Source: JAIVJZ01 sp036386515 | Lineage (GTDB): Bacteria; Acidobacteriota; Blastocatellia; Pyrinomonadales; Pyrinomonadaceae | Reading direction: 5' to 3' | Assembly (NCBI GenBank): GCA_036386515.1 | Contig: DASVVO010000078.1 | Coordinates: forward strand, 1-64,000 | DNA length: 64,000 bases | In this document: positions 16,454-25,721 of the stretch, in pieces | How positions within the stretch are numbered: position 1 is the stretch's first letter | Layout: each line of letters opens with the position of its first letter | Program-made: the position numbers and the translations under genes | The notes under the pieces: generated by a model | Database searches by the model: none | What the model saw: only the letters and a program-made list of their open reading frames with translations | What the model was told of the DNA's origin: nothing

Positions 16454-17914
16454 CTACACGCCGGGCATGGCCTTCTTGAGCGGCTTGAGTAAGAGGAACA
16501 GCACGACGGCCATGACGAGAGCCATCAACCCGAGCACGAGGAAGAAAGTGGAGTGCAGCCAGCGATCCCAGAAGATGCCGATCTGCGTCAGCTTGTTGCC
16601 CATCGCCGTGGCGACGAACCACCCGCCCATCATCAAGCCGCGCAAACGTATCGGCGCGACCTTCGAGACGAGCGACAGACCCATCGGCGACAACATCAAC
16701 TCGCCGAGCGTGACGACGAAGTAGGAGAGCACCAGCCACATGGGCGACACGCGGAACGCGTAGGGGTCGCCGCCGAGGGCGGTCGCCTCGCCCGTCCTCG
16801 CGGCGAAGAAGAGGATGAAGAAAGAGAGCGCGGTCAGCGTCATGCCGAAGGCCATCTTCGTGGGCGTCGAAGGCTCCAGGCCGCGCTTATCGAGGAAGCC
16901 CCAGAACCAGACGAGCGGGAACGTCAGCGTGATGACCCAGAAGGGGTTGATCGAGTTGGAGATGATGCCGCCCGACTCTTTCGCCGTCTCCGGCGAGAAG
17001 ATCGCCGTCCAGTCGGTGTTGGCGTCGGCGAAGTAGGTCAGCGTCGAAGCGTTCTGATGGAAGACCATCCAGAAGACGATGACGACGGCGAAGATGACGA
17101 TGAGCGCGATGATGCGCCTGCTTTCGGGAACGGCGTCCATCACGCCCTGGCGGCTGGCGTTGGCCGCGTCCTGATTGCTGACGCCGTGCGGCGGCGCGTC
17201 CGTGGCGGTGGCGGCCGTGTCGGCGGCCGTGTCGCCGGAGCGCGTGGCGGCCGTCGGCGTCGCACCTGCGGGCGCGGTCAGGTTGCGCCCTATCTCCGGG
17301 ATGTGCTTCTTGAACTGGAACAGAATCCAGACCGAGATGACCATGCCGCCCGCCGCCACGGCGAACGCCGGGTGGAAGCCGAACTTCGCGCGCACCCAAC
17401 CCGCGATGAGCGGGGCGAGAAACGCGCCGATGTTGATGCCCATGTAAAAGATGTTGTAGGCGCGATCCTTGAGGTGGCTGCCTTCGGGGTAGAGATTGCC
17501 GACCATCGTCGAGACGTTCGGCTTGAAGAAGCCGTTGCCGATGACGAGGCAGGTGAGCGCGGCATAGACGGCGGTGAGCGAAGAGAAGGAGAGCAGCAGG
17601 TGGCCGGCGATGAAGAACAGGCCGCCGATCATCACCGCTTTGCGATAGCCCGTCACGCGGTCGGCGATGAAGCCGCCGACGAGCGGCGAGAGATAGACGA
17701 ACATCAAGTAGTTGGCGTAGAGGCTCGTCGCCTCGGCCGCCGTCCAACCGAAGCCTTCGGTCGGGTCGCGCAGGTACAGGGTAAACATCGCGAGCATCGA
17801 GTAGAAGCTGAAACGCTCCCACATCTCGGTCGCAAAGAGCACGTAGAGACCCTTCGGATGTTTGTCCTCGTGTCCCGCCGTGAAGGCGTTGTTCATTGCC
17901 GCTGTTGTAGCCAT
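16454..17914 (-). CDS. POT-family proton-coupled peptide transporter
   Basis: The 486-aa membrane protein belongs to the POT/PTR branch of the major facilitator superfamily, which imports di- and tripeptides with protons. The signature ExxER is present near residue 30 (TEMWERFSFY). The second family block FFKPNVSTMVGNLYPEG and GINIGAFLAPLIAGW follow. About 12-14 hydrophobic segments can be counted, with a long Ala/Thr-rich cytoplasmic loop near residues 210-260. GGAGAGGG lies about 10 nt before ATG 17914. It stands upstream of lexA. Peptide specificity is inferred from the family. Confidence 0.9.
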   Translation of the reverse strand: MATTAAMNNAFTAGHEDKHPKGLYVLFATEMWERFSFYSMLAMFTLYLRDPTEGFGWTAAEATSLYANYLMFVYLSPLVGGFIADRVTGYRKAVMIGGLFFIAGHLLLSFSSLTAVYAALTCLVIGNGFFKPNVSTMVGNLYPEGSHLKDRAYNIFYMGINIGAFLAPLIAGWVRAKFGFHPAFAVAAGGMVISVWILFQFKKHIPEIGRNLTAPAGATPTAATRSGDTAADTAATATDAPPHGVSNQDAANASRQGVMDAVPESRRIIALIVIFAVVIVFWMVFHQNASTLTYFADANTDWTAIFSPETAKESGGIISNSINPFWVITLTFPLVWFWGFLDKRGLEPSTPTKMAFGMTLTALSFFILFFAARTGEATALGGDPYAFRVSPMWLVLSYFVVTLGELMLSPMGLSLVSKVAPIRLRGLMMGGWFVATAMGNKLTQIGIFWDRWLHSTFFLVLGLMALVMAVVLFLLLKPLKKAMPGV

Positions 17915-18007
17915 GTTGGAAACCCTCTCCTCTCTATTCTCTATTCTCTCTAGTCTTGATGTGGCTCACATCTCTCGAACTTTTCCTGACCATCCGCGCG
18001 GCCGTCT

Positions 18008-18838
18008 TTAACGGCGCGAGTAGCGCGCGAGCGTGACGGGGAAGACGCGCACCGCGGCGGGCGCTTGATCCGCCCGGAGTTGCGTTGCGTCGCTCAGAAG
18101 TTTATCGGCCTTCATGCCGTAGACGGCCTCGTTCAGATTGTTGTCGGGGTTGACGACCGCCCCTTTCAGTTCGAGACCGGCGAAGAGACCTTTGCTGCGC
18201 GAGTAGGAAAGAATGCCCGCGTCGAGCGTGAGGTTGGTGGAAGCAGACGCCGTGCGGCCGATTGGCCCGGCCGCCGCGCTCGCCTCGCCGCCCATCTCGA
18301 ACCTGTCTTCGAGCAAACCCTGCACGGCCGACTCGTTCATAAAGAGCAGCACGAAATCCGTCCTGGCCGCGCCGATCTGCGCGCCGAAACTCCCGCCGCG
18401 CATCGTGAAGAACGCGGGCGCGCTCCACCCGCCCTTTAGCCGCCGACTGATCAAACCGCTCCCGCCCCGCCCGCCGACGACGAAGCCCGCCTTGAGCACG
18501 CCCGGAAACACCGCGACGGCTTCGGCCTTGTCGATCAACTCTTTCGGGATCGCGTTGTCGCGCGCGCCCATCGCCTGTTCGAACACCTTCGCCGCGTTGG
18601 CGGCCTTGCGCTCCGCCTCCTCTTCCCTCTTCGTCGGCGGCGCGCTCACACGCCGCTGCCGTTGTCGCTGCTCCTGCTGCGGCGGCTGTGCTTCCTGTCC
18701 CTCCTGCGCCACGGTCGGAGGGGCGACGGGCGCGAGGCTCGCGCCCGTCAAACAGAGCGCGATGAGCGCAGACCGCCACGGCGACGACGACCAACACCAC
18801 CGCCACCATCGCGCCTTACTCGACGACAAATGCTTCAT
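18008..18838 (-). CDS. Exported SYLF-domain (Ysc84-like) protein 1
   Basis: The 276-aa protein has an N-terminal hydrophobic signal (about 15-45), a short Gln/Arg-rich linker and a SYLF domain (about 80-265). The domain starts VFEQAMGARDNAIPKELIDK and includes KAEAVAVFPGVLKAGFVVGG and ILSYSRSKGLFAGLELKGA. SYLF domains bind lipids; the bacterial role is unclear. It lies 21 bp after a close paralogue (18860-19594) on the same strand, so the pair looks like a tandem duplication in one operon. The POT gene is next downstream after a 93-bp gap. Confidence 0.85.
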   Translation of the reverse strand: MKHLSSSKARWWRWCWSSSPWRSALIALCLTGASLAPVAPPTVAQEGQEAQPPQQEQRQRQRRVSAPPTKREEEAERKAANAAKVFEQAMGARDNAIPKELIDKAEAVAVFPGVLKAGFVVGGRGGSGLISRRLKGGWSAPAFFTMRGGSFGAQIGAARTDFVLLFMNESAVQGLLEDRFEMGGEASAAAGPIGRTASASTNLTLDAGILSYSRSKGLFAGLELKGAVVNPDNNLNEAVYGMKADKLLSDATQLRADQAPAAVRVFPVTLARYSRR

Positions 18839-18859
18839 GCCTTCAGACCTTTCTCGAAC

Positions 18860-19594
18860 TTACTTGCGCGAGTAGCGCGACAGTTGCAACGGGAAATTAC
18901 GCACGCTCTGGGGAATCCACGGCTTGCCGCCGCGCATCAGCCCCTGCCCCGTCAGCAGTTCCCTGGCCTTCATGCCGTAGACGGCCTCGTTGTCTTTGTT
19001 GTCGGGGTTGATGACGACGCCCTTCAGTTCGAGACCGGCGAAGAGACCCTTGCTGCGTGAATATGAAAGGATGGCGGCGCGGAGTTGGATGTCGGTCGAG
19101 GCGCTGGCCGCGCGCCCGACGGGGCCGGCGGCGATGCTGCCCTCGCCGCCGATCTCAAACTTGTCGTCGAGCAATCCCTTCACCGCGTCTTCGTTCATAA
19201 AGAGGAGCACGAAGTCGGTGGAAGACGCGCCGAGTTGGGGGCCGATGCTGCCGCCGCCGAGGTTGAAGAAGGCGGGCGCGCTCCACCCGCCGGGGATGCG
19301 ACGGCTGATCACGCCGCGCCCGCCGCGCCCGCCGACGAGCAGAAACCCCGCCTTGATCACGTCTGGGAAGACGGCGACGGCTTCGGCCTTGTCGATCAAC
19401 TCTCGCGGGATCGCCCGCTCCGGCGTAGACATGATCTGGCGGAAAACTTTCGCCGCCTTGTTCGCCTGTTCGCGCGCTTCCTCCTGCGCCTTGAGTTCTT
19501 TTTTACCAGCCTGCGCCGGGGCGTCTAAGGCCGCCGCCGAGGCGAGAACGCAAAACAGCAACGCGCAGGTCAGTCGTTTCCAAAATGATTTCAT
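18860..19594 (-). CDS. Exported SYLF-domain (Ysc84-like) protein 2
   Basis: The 244-aa paralogue of the next gene has a clear signal peptide (MKSFWKRLTCALLFCVLAS) and a SYLF domain (about 55-240). The domain blocks KAEAVAVFPDVIKAGFLLVG and SYSRSKGLFAGLELKGVVIN are nearly the same as in its neighbour. ATG 19594 has AAGGAG about 8 nt upstream; the frame runs open to 19660, without a proper N-terminus there. Lipid binding at the outer membrane or in the periplasm is the family expectation. A large purine-rich inverted repeat lies upstream, separating it from the metal cluster. Confidence 0.85.
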   Translation of the reverse strand: MKSFWKRLTCALLFCVLASAAALDAPAQAGKKELKAQEEAREQANKAAKVFRQIMSTPERAIPRELIDKAEAVAVFPDVIKAGFLLVGGRGGRGVISRRIPGGWSAPAFFNLGGGSIGPQLGASSTDFVLLFMNEDAVKGLLDDKFEIGGEGSIAAGPVGRAASASTDIQLRAAILSYSRSKGLFAGLELKGVVINPDNKDNEAVYGMKARELLTGQGLMRGGKPWIPQSVRNFPLQLSRYSRK

Positions 19595-19740
19595 GCTTCT
19601 TCTCCTTAACAACGTCCGAAAAAATGATAATGCGGCGGCGACACCGGAAGGGGAGAACAAGCGTGTTCGCTGTCCGGCGGGGAGAGATCATTCGAGTGTG
19701 TCGCGCCTTTTGTTATTACGCGCACATCTTAGCAAGCGGA

Positions 19741-19935
19741 TGGGGCAAGGGGAAGGGGGAGCGAGCAAAAACTGGTAAAAGGGGAAGGAGCAAAGGGTAA
19801 GCAGGTAAACACGGGTAAGGGGGAAGGGGCAAAGGGTAAGGGTAAAGAGAAAACACTGCGCGGCCTGAGTTTTCCTCCTTTCCCCTTTCCCCCTTACCCG
19901 TTTACCCCGTACCCCTTCCCCCTTCCCCCTTTCCC
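19741..19935. repeat. Large G/A-rich inverted repeat with tandem units
   Basis: The left half (19741-19850) is made of GGGTAAGG, GGGGAAGG and GGTAAA-type units. The right half (19869-19935) is the matching C/T-rich strand, so the two fold into a long imperfect hairpin. It shares units with the element at 5399-5475. It sits after the last gene of the metal cluster (minus strand) and before the SYLF pair, and is a likely transcription stop. Confidence 0.6.
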
Positions 19936-19940
19936 AAGAT

Positions 19941-20468
19941 TTAAAACGCGACGCTATAACTCACGCCCGGATACTTGCTCTTGACCATGATGAGCGAGAA
20001 GGCGTGGCGGTCGTAGCTGTAATTCAAAATCGGATGGAAGTTGATGCCGTTGTGCGTCAGGAGCGCGGAGAAATTCTTGTTGAGTTGAATGCTCATGCCG
20101 CCGACAGGCAGAAATCTGTGTTGGAACGTGCCGTAAACCACGCCGACGTAGGGCGCGATGGGAAGCCCCGTCTCGCGCCGCAGGCTCTTGCTCAGGGTCA
20201 GGTAATAAGACTGACCGGACGGCGTGCCGATGCGGTCGGAACTCGTGCCGATCATCAGGGCGGGACGCCGCTTCGTCTCCGTCAAAATAAGCAGGTTGGC
20301 GATGGGCGCAACCTCGTCCGCGCCGGGGTTATATTCCACACCGGCCGTCAGACGCGGATGGAATTTGTAAGTTAAAGTTGTGCGGACGGTGGCGCGCGGA
20401 ATCTGCTTCGAGAGCACGCGCATGCCGTAAACCCAACGCTCTTTGTGTTCGTTTCCTGCCCCGCTCAC
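19941..20468 (-). CDS. Putative outer-membrane beta-barrel protein (metal cluster)
   Basis: The 175-aa product shows alternating polar/hydrophobic strands (RTTLTYKFHPRLTAGVEYNP, APYVGVVYGTF) and a C-terminal aromatic residue (YSVAF), as in small outer-membrane barrels. It lacks an obvious signal peptide at this start, so either the start is different or the frame is a fragment. It begins 27 bp after the TlpA-like gene and ends the cluster. Function unknown. Confidence 0.6.
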   Translation of the reverse strand: MSGAGNEHKERWVYGMRVLSKQIPRATVRTTLTYKFHPRLTAGVEYNPGADEVAPIANLLILTETKRRPALMIGTSSDRIGTPSGQSYYLTLSKSLRRETGLPIAPYVGVVYGTFQHRFLPVGGMSIQLNKNFSALLTHNGINFHPILNYSYDRHAFSLIMVKSKYPGVSYSVAF

Positions 20469-20495
20469 GGCGCGGCCTTCGCCCGGTCAAGAGGG

Positions 20496-21488
20496 TCAAG
20501 AGGGCACGCTCGACGCGTGCTCCTCTTCCTTCGCGGCCGCCGTTTCTACCCGAGCCGGTTCTTTCGCGCGCGGCGTCGTGTCGGCCGGTTCGCGCTCCCC
20601 TGCCGTTGCCGCCTGCGCCAGCAGTTCGTCGATCTTTTGCTTCACGTCGGCCTCTTTGACGACGCCGCTGCGATGCCAGACGATGCGGCCGTCGCGGCCG
20701 ATGATGACCGTGCCGGGGAGCACGGGCGCGAGGCCGAACCGCTCCATGTCGCCCGTGGTGGCGCCGAGCCAGACGGGGAAATTGAGTTTGGTCTCCTTGA
20801 TGAACTGCATCACCTGCGGGCGCGCCGCCGCGTCTTCGGCCGTCGCGCCGACGACCTGCACGCCGAGCGCGGCGTAGTTGTTCTGAATCCGGGCGAGGTC
20901 GGGCATCTCTTTGCGGCACGGCACGCAGTAGGTCGCCCAGAAATTGAGCACCACGATGCGCCCGCGCAGCGCGCTCAAACGCTGCTCCGCGCCGAAGAGG
21001 TCTTTGAGCGCGAGTTCCACTTCCGTGCCGATCACTTTCGCGTCCTGTAAGGCGGAGGCGTTTGCGCCGCCCGCATCCGCGACGACTTGCAGCGCGTCAA
21101 CCTTCACATAGCTTTTTCGTTCCGCCCCGCGCCGCGCGAGCGTGCCCGCCACCTCCACGCGCTTGCCCATGTAGGCGAGCCAGTTTTTCGCGCCCTTGTC
21201 GAAGCGGCCGTCTTCGAGCAGGTAGAGCGCGAAAGTGTTCCCTTCCTTCACGGCGAGCGCGGCGTCAACGCCCTTCGCGGCGCAATCGACCGCGCACTTC
21301 AAGTCGGCCGCCGTGCCGTAAGGCGTCTTCGCCCGGTCGTCCGACTCGAACCAGCAGACCGAGCACACGATCTGTCCTTCCAACTTCACCGCCGCGTTTC
21401 CCGCTTCCTCCTGCGCCCGCGCCGGCGACACCGCCGCCAGTGCAACGACGACCAGCGCGAACGCGTAGCCCATCAACAACTTTTTCAT
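20496..21488 (-). CDS. TlpA/ResA-type thioredoxin with Cys-rich N-terminal domain
   Basis: The 330-aa exported protein starts MKKLLMGYAFALVVVALAAV (signal peptide). It has an N-terminal domain (about 30-130) with four cysteines (VCSVCWFESDD, LKCAVDCA) that may bind metal. A thioredoxin-like TlpA domain follows (about 150-290) with redox motif YCVPC in NFWATYCVPCRKEM, then a charged disordered tail. TlpA proteins reduce periplasmic disulfides, for example in copper-protein assembly. ATG 21488 is preferred to the longer frame (21548), which would overlap the neighbour. In this metal cluster it may keep copper-binding cysteines reduced. Confidence 0.85.
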   Translation of the reverse strand: MKKLLMGYAFALVVVALAAVSPARAQEEAGNAAVKLEGQIVCSVCWFESDDRAKTPYGTAADLKCAVDCAAKGVDAALAVKEGNTFALYLLEDGRFDKGAKNWLAYMGKRVEVAGTLARRGAERKSYVKVDALQVVADAGGANASALQDAKVIGTEVELALKDLFGAEQRLSALRGRIVVLNFWATYCVPCRKEMPDLARIQNNYAALGVQVVGATAEDAAARPQVMQFIKETKLNFPVWLGATTGDMERFGLAPVLPGTVIIGRDGRIVWHRSGVVKEADVKQKIDELLAQAATAGEREPADTTPRAKEPARVETAAAKEEEHASSVPS

Positions 21489-21520
21489 TCTAAAATTCTC
21501 CCGCGCGAAAACGCGCGATG

Positions 21521-22171
21521 CTAATGACACGTCCCTTGCACGCAGCAACGCTCGCCGCGTAAAGCCCTGTAACCCTCGACGCCGATGAGCGGAACCATCA
21601 ACAACGCCGCGACCGGGTCAGCCCACCACCAACCGACGAGCGCGTTCAACGCCAACCCGCCGAGCAGGATCGCGGAGAGATAGGTGCAGAGTTCGGTCTG
21701 CTTCGCGTCCGCCGACATCGCCGCGCTGTCGAGGCCGCGCGCCACGCGTCGTTTCGCGCGCGCCAGAAGCGGCATCACGACGAGCGAGGCGGCGGCCAAC
21801 ACGATCCCCGGCACGCTTCGCTCCGGCAACGCGCGCCGCGAGAGCGAGACGACCGCCTCGTAGCCGACGTAAATCGCCAGCGCGAGGAAACAGACGCCGA
21901 CGATGCGGAGGCTTAAAGCTTCCACGCGCTCGCGCCGCCGCTCGTCCATCTCGGCGCGCAGCCGCCAGAGCAGCACCGCGCCGGATGTCACCTCGATCAC
22001 GCTGTCGAAGCCGAAGCCCACGAGCGCGATGCTGCCCGCGAGCGCGCCGAAAGCGATGGCGATCAAACCTTCGAGACTGTTGTAAGCAATCGTGAAGTAT
22101 TCGAGTCGCTGCCCGCGCACGGCGAAGCGCGCGCGTTCGTCGTGCATCAACTGTCCGGCGGTCTGGTTCAT
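21521..22171 (-). CDS. CDF-like cation transporter with Cys-rich tail
   Basis: The 216-aa membrane protein resembles the small cation-diffusion-facilitator/TMEM163-like branch. It has five or six hydrophobic segments, with SIALVGFGFDSVIEVTSG in an early one and LNALVGWWWADPVAALL in the last. Acidic residues in these segments should bind the metal. The C-terminus GERCCVQGTCH is cysteine- and histidine-rich, suggesting soft-metal binding. It lies between the CYCXC lipoprotein and the TlpA gene. Zinc or copper export is plausible, but the ion is not known. Confidence 0.8.
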   Translation of the reverse strand: MNQTAGQLMHDERARFAVRGQRLEYFTIAYNSLEGLIAIAFGALAGSIALVGFGFDSVIEVTSGAVLLWRLRAEMDERRRERVEALSLRIVGVCFLALAIYVGYEAVVSLSRRALPERSVPGIVLAAASLVVMPLLARAKRRVARGLDSAAMSADAKQTELCTYLSAILLGGLALNALVGWWWADPVAALLMVPLIGVEGYRALRGERCCVQGTCH

Positions 22172-22229
22172 AACTTCTCCGTCCGAAGCCCATCACGCGG
22201 CGGCGCGGACGCGGCGACGGCTACTACTA

Positions 22230-22832
22230 CTATTGCGCCTGTCCATACTGGGCGATGATGCGCTCGCGTATCTGCGCCGGGTTGAGCCGTTCCTCTTTTT
22301 GCAGCTTGTAGGCGAGCAACGCTTCCTCGACGCAGACGGCGCAGTGCGCGGCGTGGTCGTCAACGAAACAGGTCTGCAAACTCTTGTGGCCGAAGCCTTC
22401 GTCGCAGTGGCAATAGCAAGGCAGTTGCGCGATGGTTTGCGGTATCTCTTTGACGGCCGCGTAGGCCATCCGCGTCAGCCCCGTGAATTGCGCTGCCGGG
22501 AGGACGGGCGGCAGATTCTTCAAGTCGGCGGCGGTGGCGGCGAAGCGCGGCACGCGTCCCGGCGCGCCGTGCGAGTGGCCGTGGTGAGCGTCGTCGTCGG
22601 CCGCCGTCGCCGGGGCGTTCGTCTCTCCCGCGCCGTGCGCGGCCTGCGGAACGACTCGCGCAGTTTGCGGCGGCGACGCCTGCTCGCGGGCGGGTGTCGC
22701 CGTCGCGGTCGCCGCTGGTTGACGCGAGGCGGCCGGTTCGGAAGCCGCCCCGCCGCACGCCTGCAACATCAACGCCGCCGCGAACACGCAGCCGCACGCG
22801 AGCATGTGGGTGATTTTTCGAGATGTCTTCAT
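22230..22832 (-). CDS. CYCXC-motif lipoprotein
   Basis: The 200-aa protein starts MKTSRKITHMLACGCVFAAA and has a lipobox LQAC near residue 26, so it is a lipoprotein. After a disordered, His-containing linker (HHGHSHG), the C-terminal part carries PCYCHCDEGFGHKSLQTCF, matching the PCYCGC/CYCXC family found with copper and redox genes. Further cysteines follow (HCAVCVEE). AAGGAG lies about 10 nt before ATG 22832; the open frame upstream overlaps the barrel gene. It may carry copper in the periplasm; this is inferred. Confidence 0.8.
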   Translation of the reverse strand: MKTSRKITHMLACGCVFAAALMLQACGGAASEPAASRQPAATATATPAREQASPPQTARVVPQAAHGAGETNAPATAADDDAHHGHSHGAPGRVPRFAATAADLKNLPPVLPAAQFTGLTRMAYAAVKEIPQTIAQLPCYCHCDEGFGHKSLQTCFVDDHAAHCAVCVEEALLAYKLQKEERLNPAQIRERIIAQYGQAQ

Positions 22833-22885
22833 CGGTGTTCCTGTCTCCTTGGGAATGATCGAAGCGATAATGTTTGAATTCGCGC

Positions 22886-24871
22886 TCAATGTTTGTCGTG
22901 GGCGTCGTGCGCGTCTTTGTCGCCCGCCGGGTCGCCGTGCCTGTCGTGCCCGTCCATCTTCATGCGGCCGGGACGAAAGCGCAGGAAAAACTTGTACGAC
23001 TTCGGGCTTGCGCCGTAGACGGAATCGAGGATGGCGGGCTTGGAATAGAACGTGAAGTCGCCGCCGAGGCCGACCGATAGTTTATCCGTGTTCCACACGT
23101 CGCGCACGTAGCCGAAGGTGTATGCGCCGATGCGAAACTGCGGGTGCGTGTCGTGGTCGAAGCCGAGCGCGTCGAGTTCGGCGTGGCGCAGCAGTTCGCT
23201 CTTGTCGGCGAGTTCGAGGCGCGTGTAGAGATAATTCCGGTCGCGGAAGTTTGCGGTCGTCTCGAAGGTGTAGCCGTTGAGGTTGAAGATTTCGCCGTCG
23301 TGACTTTCGTGATTGCGTCCCCAGATGAAGGCCGCCGCGAGGTTGCCGCGCGCGAAAGGTTTGTTGTACTGCACGGAGGCGGTGGTGCGTCGCACGTCGC
23401 CCTCGTGCGATTGTTCGGGGTTACGCAAAAAGCCGTGGCTCACTTGAAACGCCCAGTTGGCATTGGGCGCGAAACTGAGACGCGCCGAGCGCGAGTTGAA
23501 CGGGTTGAACTCGAAATTGTAGCGTCGCTCGTCCGGCTCGCGCCCGTTGAAGAGAGAGCCTTCGAGTTTGAACCAGCGATAGGTGAAGCCGGTGGTGAAG
23601 ACGCCGAAGGAGATGTGGGTCGAGTCCTGCAAGTGGTGCGTGAGCGGCGCGGTGGGGTTCTCCGAGGCGGAGGCGCGGTGCATGAAGGCGACGGGGCCGA
23701 GCGCGGGTTCGCCGGGAAAGCCGAAATAGGCGTACCACGTGGCACGCTCGCCCACAGGCACGGTGTATTGCGCGGAGAGTTCCATGAACAGGTCGTGCGG
23801 GTGCTGCGCGTCGATGATCGGCTCGCCCTTGTAAACCTCGCCGGTCTGGAAAAGCTGCGGCGACCCCGCGCCCGAAAAGGTCAGCGGTTCGACGCTGAGC
23901 ATCGCGCGCAGTTGCAACGTGCCCGCGCCGACGCGCCGGTAGGCCATCGGCATGATCCAGTTCTGCGACTCGAACTTCGTCACGCCGCGCAAGCCCCCTT
24001 GCGCGTTCACGCCGACCTTCGCCTCGCCGTGGAACATGAACAGCCAGTCGCCGTAGAACTTGTGCGTCATGTGCATCGGCGAGGTGGCGGGCTGCCAGGC
24101 CGTGCCCGACCCCATCTGCCCCATCGGCGTGAAGTTCGTGCGGCTCGCGCCGTTGCGAATCCCCATCACCTCGCCAGACATCACCATCAACTCATTAACT
24201 TCCGCTTCCGAAACTTCTTTGACGCCCTCCACGGCCGCCGCATCATTCGAGGCCGCGGCGTGCCCGGTGTGCATGCTGTGATCAACCGCTGCCACGGGCT
24301 TATCCGTCGCGGGCGCGACCTCCTGCGCCGGAGCGGGCGCATGTGTGCCGTGATCCACGACGGGAGGCGCGGCGGGGGTCGCAGGAGAGGGCGCGGGCGC
24401 GTCGAATTCCGATTGCCGGGTGGCGGGCGTCGGGCTGGCCTGCGGCATGACCGGCGAATGCGTGTGCGTGTGCGACGGGGCTGCGGCGGGCGACGCGGCC
24501 TCGGTCAACGGTTGCGACGGCGTCGCGGCGGGCATGGCGGCGGGCGCGGCGGGCGATAGCGGCGCGGGCTGCTGCGTCGTGTCGTGGCCGACGTGAGTGT
24601 CGTGTGCGGCGGGCGGCGCGGCCTGCGTGCTTGCAGGTTGAGACGTGCGCTGCGCGCGTTTGCGTGGCGCGGGCGTCCGTTTTTTGGGTGCGGCCTTTTT
24701 CGGCGCGGCCTTCTTCGGCGCGGCCTTCTTCGGGACGGCGTGCCCTTCGTGGCCGCCGTGCTGTTCGTGCTGCGCCTGTGCGCCGCCGCTCGCGGCGCAG
24801 AGCGCGACGACGAACGCCAACGGGCGCAGGCACGCGCGCAGGCTGCGGTTCGCTGAATGCAAAATGTTCAT
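22886..24871 (-). CDS. His-rich outer-membrane beta-barrel protein
   Basis: This 661-aa exported protein has a signal peptide (about 1-33), then HEQHGGHEGHAVPK, three exact PKKAA repeats and a long Pro/Ala/His-rich linker. A barrel-like part starts near residue 240 (MHMTHKFYGDWLFMFHGEAK) with many alternating strands. The C-terminus is His/Asp-rich (GHDRHGD, HDAHDKH). The many histidines and methionines (MHTGH, HMTH) suggest copper binding. GAGAGG sits about 6 nt before ATG 24871. Similar proteins lie in copper-resistance clusters. Whether it is a pore, efflux partner or sink is open. Confidence 0.75.
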   Translation of the reverse strand: MNILHSANRSLRACLRPLAFVVALCAASGGAQAQHEQHGGHEGHAVPKKAAPKKAAPKKAAPKKRTPAPRKRAQRTSQPASTQAAPPAAHDTHVGHDTTQQPAPLSPAAPAAMPAATPSQPLTEAASPAAAPSHTHTHSPVMPQASPTPATRQSEFDAPAPSPATPAAPPVVDHGTHAPAPAQEVAPATDKPVAAVDHSMHTGHAAASNDAAAVEGVKEVSEAEVNELMVMSGEVMGIRNGASRTNFTPMGQMGSGTAWQPATSPMHMTHKFYGDWLFMFHGEAKVGVNAQGGLRGVTKFESQNWIMPMAYRRVGAGTLQLRAMLSVEPLTFSGAGSPQLFQTGEVYKGEPIIDAQHPHDLFMELSAQYTVPVGERATWYAYFGFPGEPALGPVAFMHRASASENPTAPLTHHLQDSTHISFGVFTTGFTYRWFKLEGSLFNGREPDERRYNFEFNPFNSRSARLSFAPNANWAFQVSHGFLRNPEQSHEGDVRRTTASVQYNKPFARGNLAAAFIWGRNHESHDGEIFNLNGYTFETTANFRDRNYLYTRLELADKSELLRHAELDALGFDHDTHPQFRIGAYTFGYVRDVWNTDKLSVGLGGDFTFYSKPAILDSVYGASPKSYKFFLRFRPGRMKMDGHDRHGDPAGDKDAHDAHDKH

Positions 24872-25039
24872 TAGTTACCTCTCAAAAACCCTTCGGGCTT
24901 GAAGCGCGAAGCAAACGCGTCGGCGCATCGTTCCGGTCAATCTGTGTGACGCCAAAGTTGGAGCAGGGTTTCAGGCTCCCGGCCACCTCAAGATGCTCCG
25001 CGCGGGCGCGCAGAAGAGGCCGGAAACGTTTGAGAGAGG

Positions 25040-25585
25040 TTAGATGAGAAAGACGCCGAGCAGCAGGTGGCGACGCTCAAGCGGCGCGGGCGGCGCATGC
25101 TGCGAGGGCGCGAGGTGTGACAGGTGAGGCGGCGCGGGCGCGAACAGTTGGCGCGCGCGCGCGGATTCGCTCACGGCGTCGCGCTTGACCCTGGTCTGTT
25201 CCGGCGCGACGACAACGGCCGTCGCCGGAGTTTGACCTGATCCGCCCGCGCAACATTCGGCGCACGATTGGCCGCCGCGAGCCGCGACCCCGATTTCAGG
25301 CGGTGCCTCGGCCTCCTGCGCGCAATCCATTTCGGAGTGCGCCGCGCCGTCTGTTTGACGAGCGTTTGATGTTTCGTGCGCGGCATCATCATGCGAAGCG
25401 TCCTGCGCCGCCGTGTGGCGCGCGTTCGACTCGCCGATTTTGGCGCGGCAGCAGTCGTGCTCGTCGGGCGCGGAAGTCGCGCTCGCTTCGTGCAGGCACC
25501 AGGCGGAGGCGGCGACCGGCGCGCTGCTCCACACGCCCGCCGTGAGCGTGAGAAACAGGCCGCAGATGAGAGCCAATCGCCGCAT
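25040..25585 (-). CDS. Secreted Cys/His-rich protein
   Basis: The 181-aa product has a signal peptide (MRRLALICGLFLTLTAGVWS). It then carries scattered cysteine and histidine pairs (AWCLHEAS, DEHDCCRAK, DCAQEAE, QSCAECCAGG) that suit soft-metal binding. The C-terminal third is Pro/Ala/His-rich and ends LLLGVFLI. No domain is recognised. It lies between cupredoxin and the barrel gene in the metal cluster; a 135-bp gap upstream may hold a separate promoter. A metal-sequestering or signalling role is only suggested by composition. Confidence 0.6.
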   Translation of the reverse strand: MRRLALICGLFLTLTAGVWSSAPVAASAWCLHEASATSAPDEHDCCRAKIGESNARHTAAQDASHDDAAHETSNARQTDGAAHSEMDCAQEAEAPPEIGVAARGGQSCAECCAGGSGQTPATAVVVAPEQTRVKRDAVSESARARQLFAPAPPHLSHLAPSQHAPPAPLERRHLLLGVFLI

Positions 25586-25616
25586 AAATTCGCAGGGGTT
25601 TTCGATGCTTACCTTA

Positions 25617-25637
25617 CAACCTTCCGGTTGCCGTCAA
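25617..25637 (-). promoter_or_regulatory. Possible promoter/operator before the Cys/His-rich gene
   Basis: Read on the minus strand, TTGACG is followed by the small dyad CAACC-GGAA-GGTTG and then TAAGGT. The arrangement is reminiscent of metal-responsive MerR/CueR promoters, but the dyad is short and no clear -10 box is seen. It lies about 30-50 bp before the gene start. Confidence 0.25.
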
Positions 25638-25681
25638 TTTATCACGAACGCTCCGCGCCGCCCTAATTCGCCCGGCCGCCA

Positions 25682-25721
25682 AAACGCGCCGCGCGCCTCA
25701 TACGCCCCGCCGGGCGCGTTT
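25682..25721 (-). terminator. GC-rich hairpin after the cupredoxin gene
   Basis: AAACGCGCC at 25682-25690 pairs with GGCGCGTTT at 25713-25721. On the minus strand the stem begins at the stop codon of the cupredoxin gene and ends in TTTT. It could reduce read-through into the downstream part of the cluster. Confidence 0.45.

Noticed and set aside
16553..17953. 466-codon plus-strand open frame opposite the peptide transporter
   Set aside because: Extreme Arg/Asp/Glu content without pattern, and the opposite frame is a clear POT transporter.
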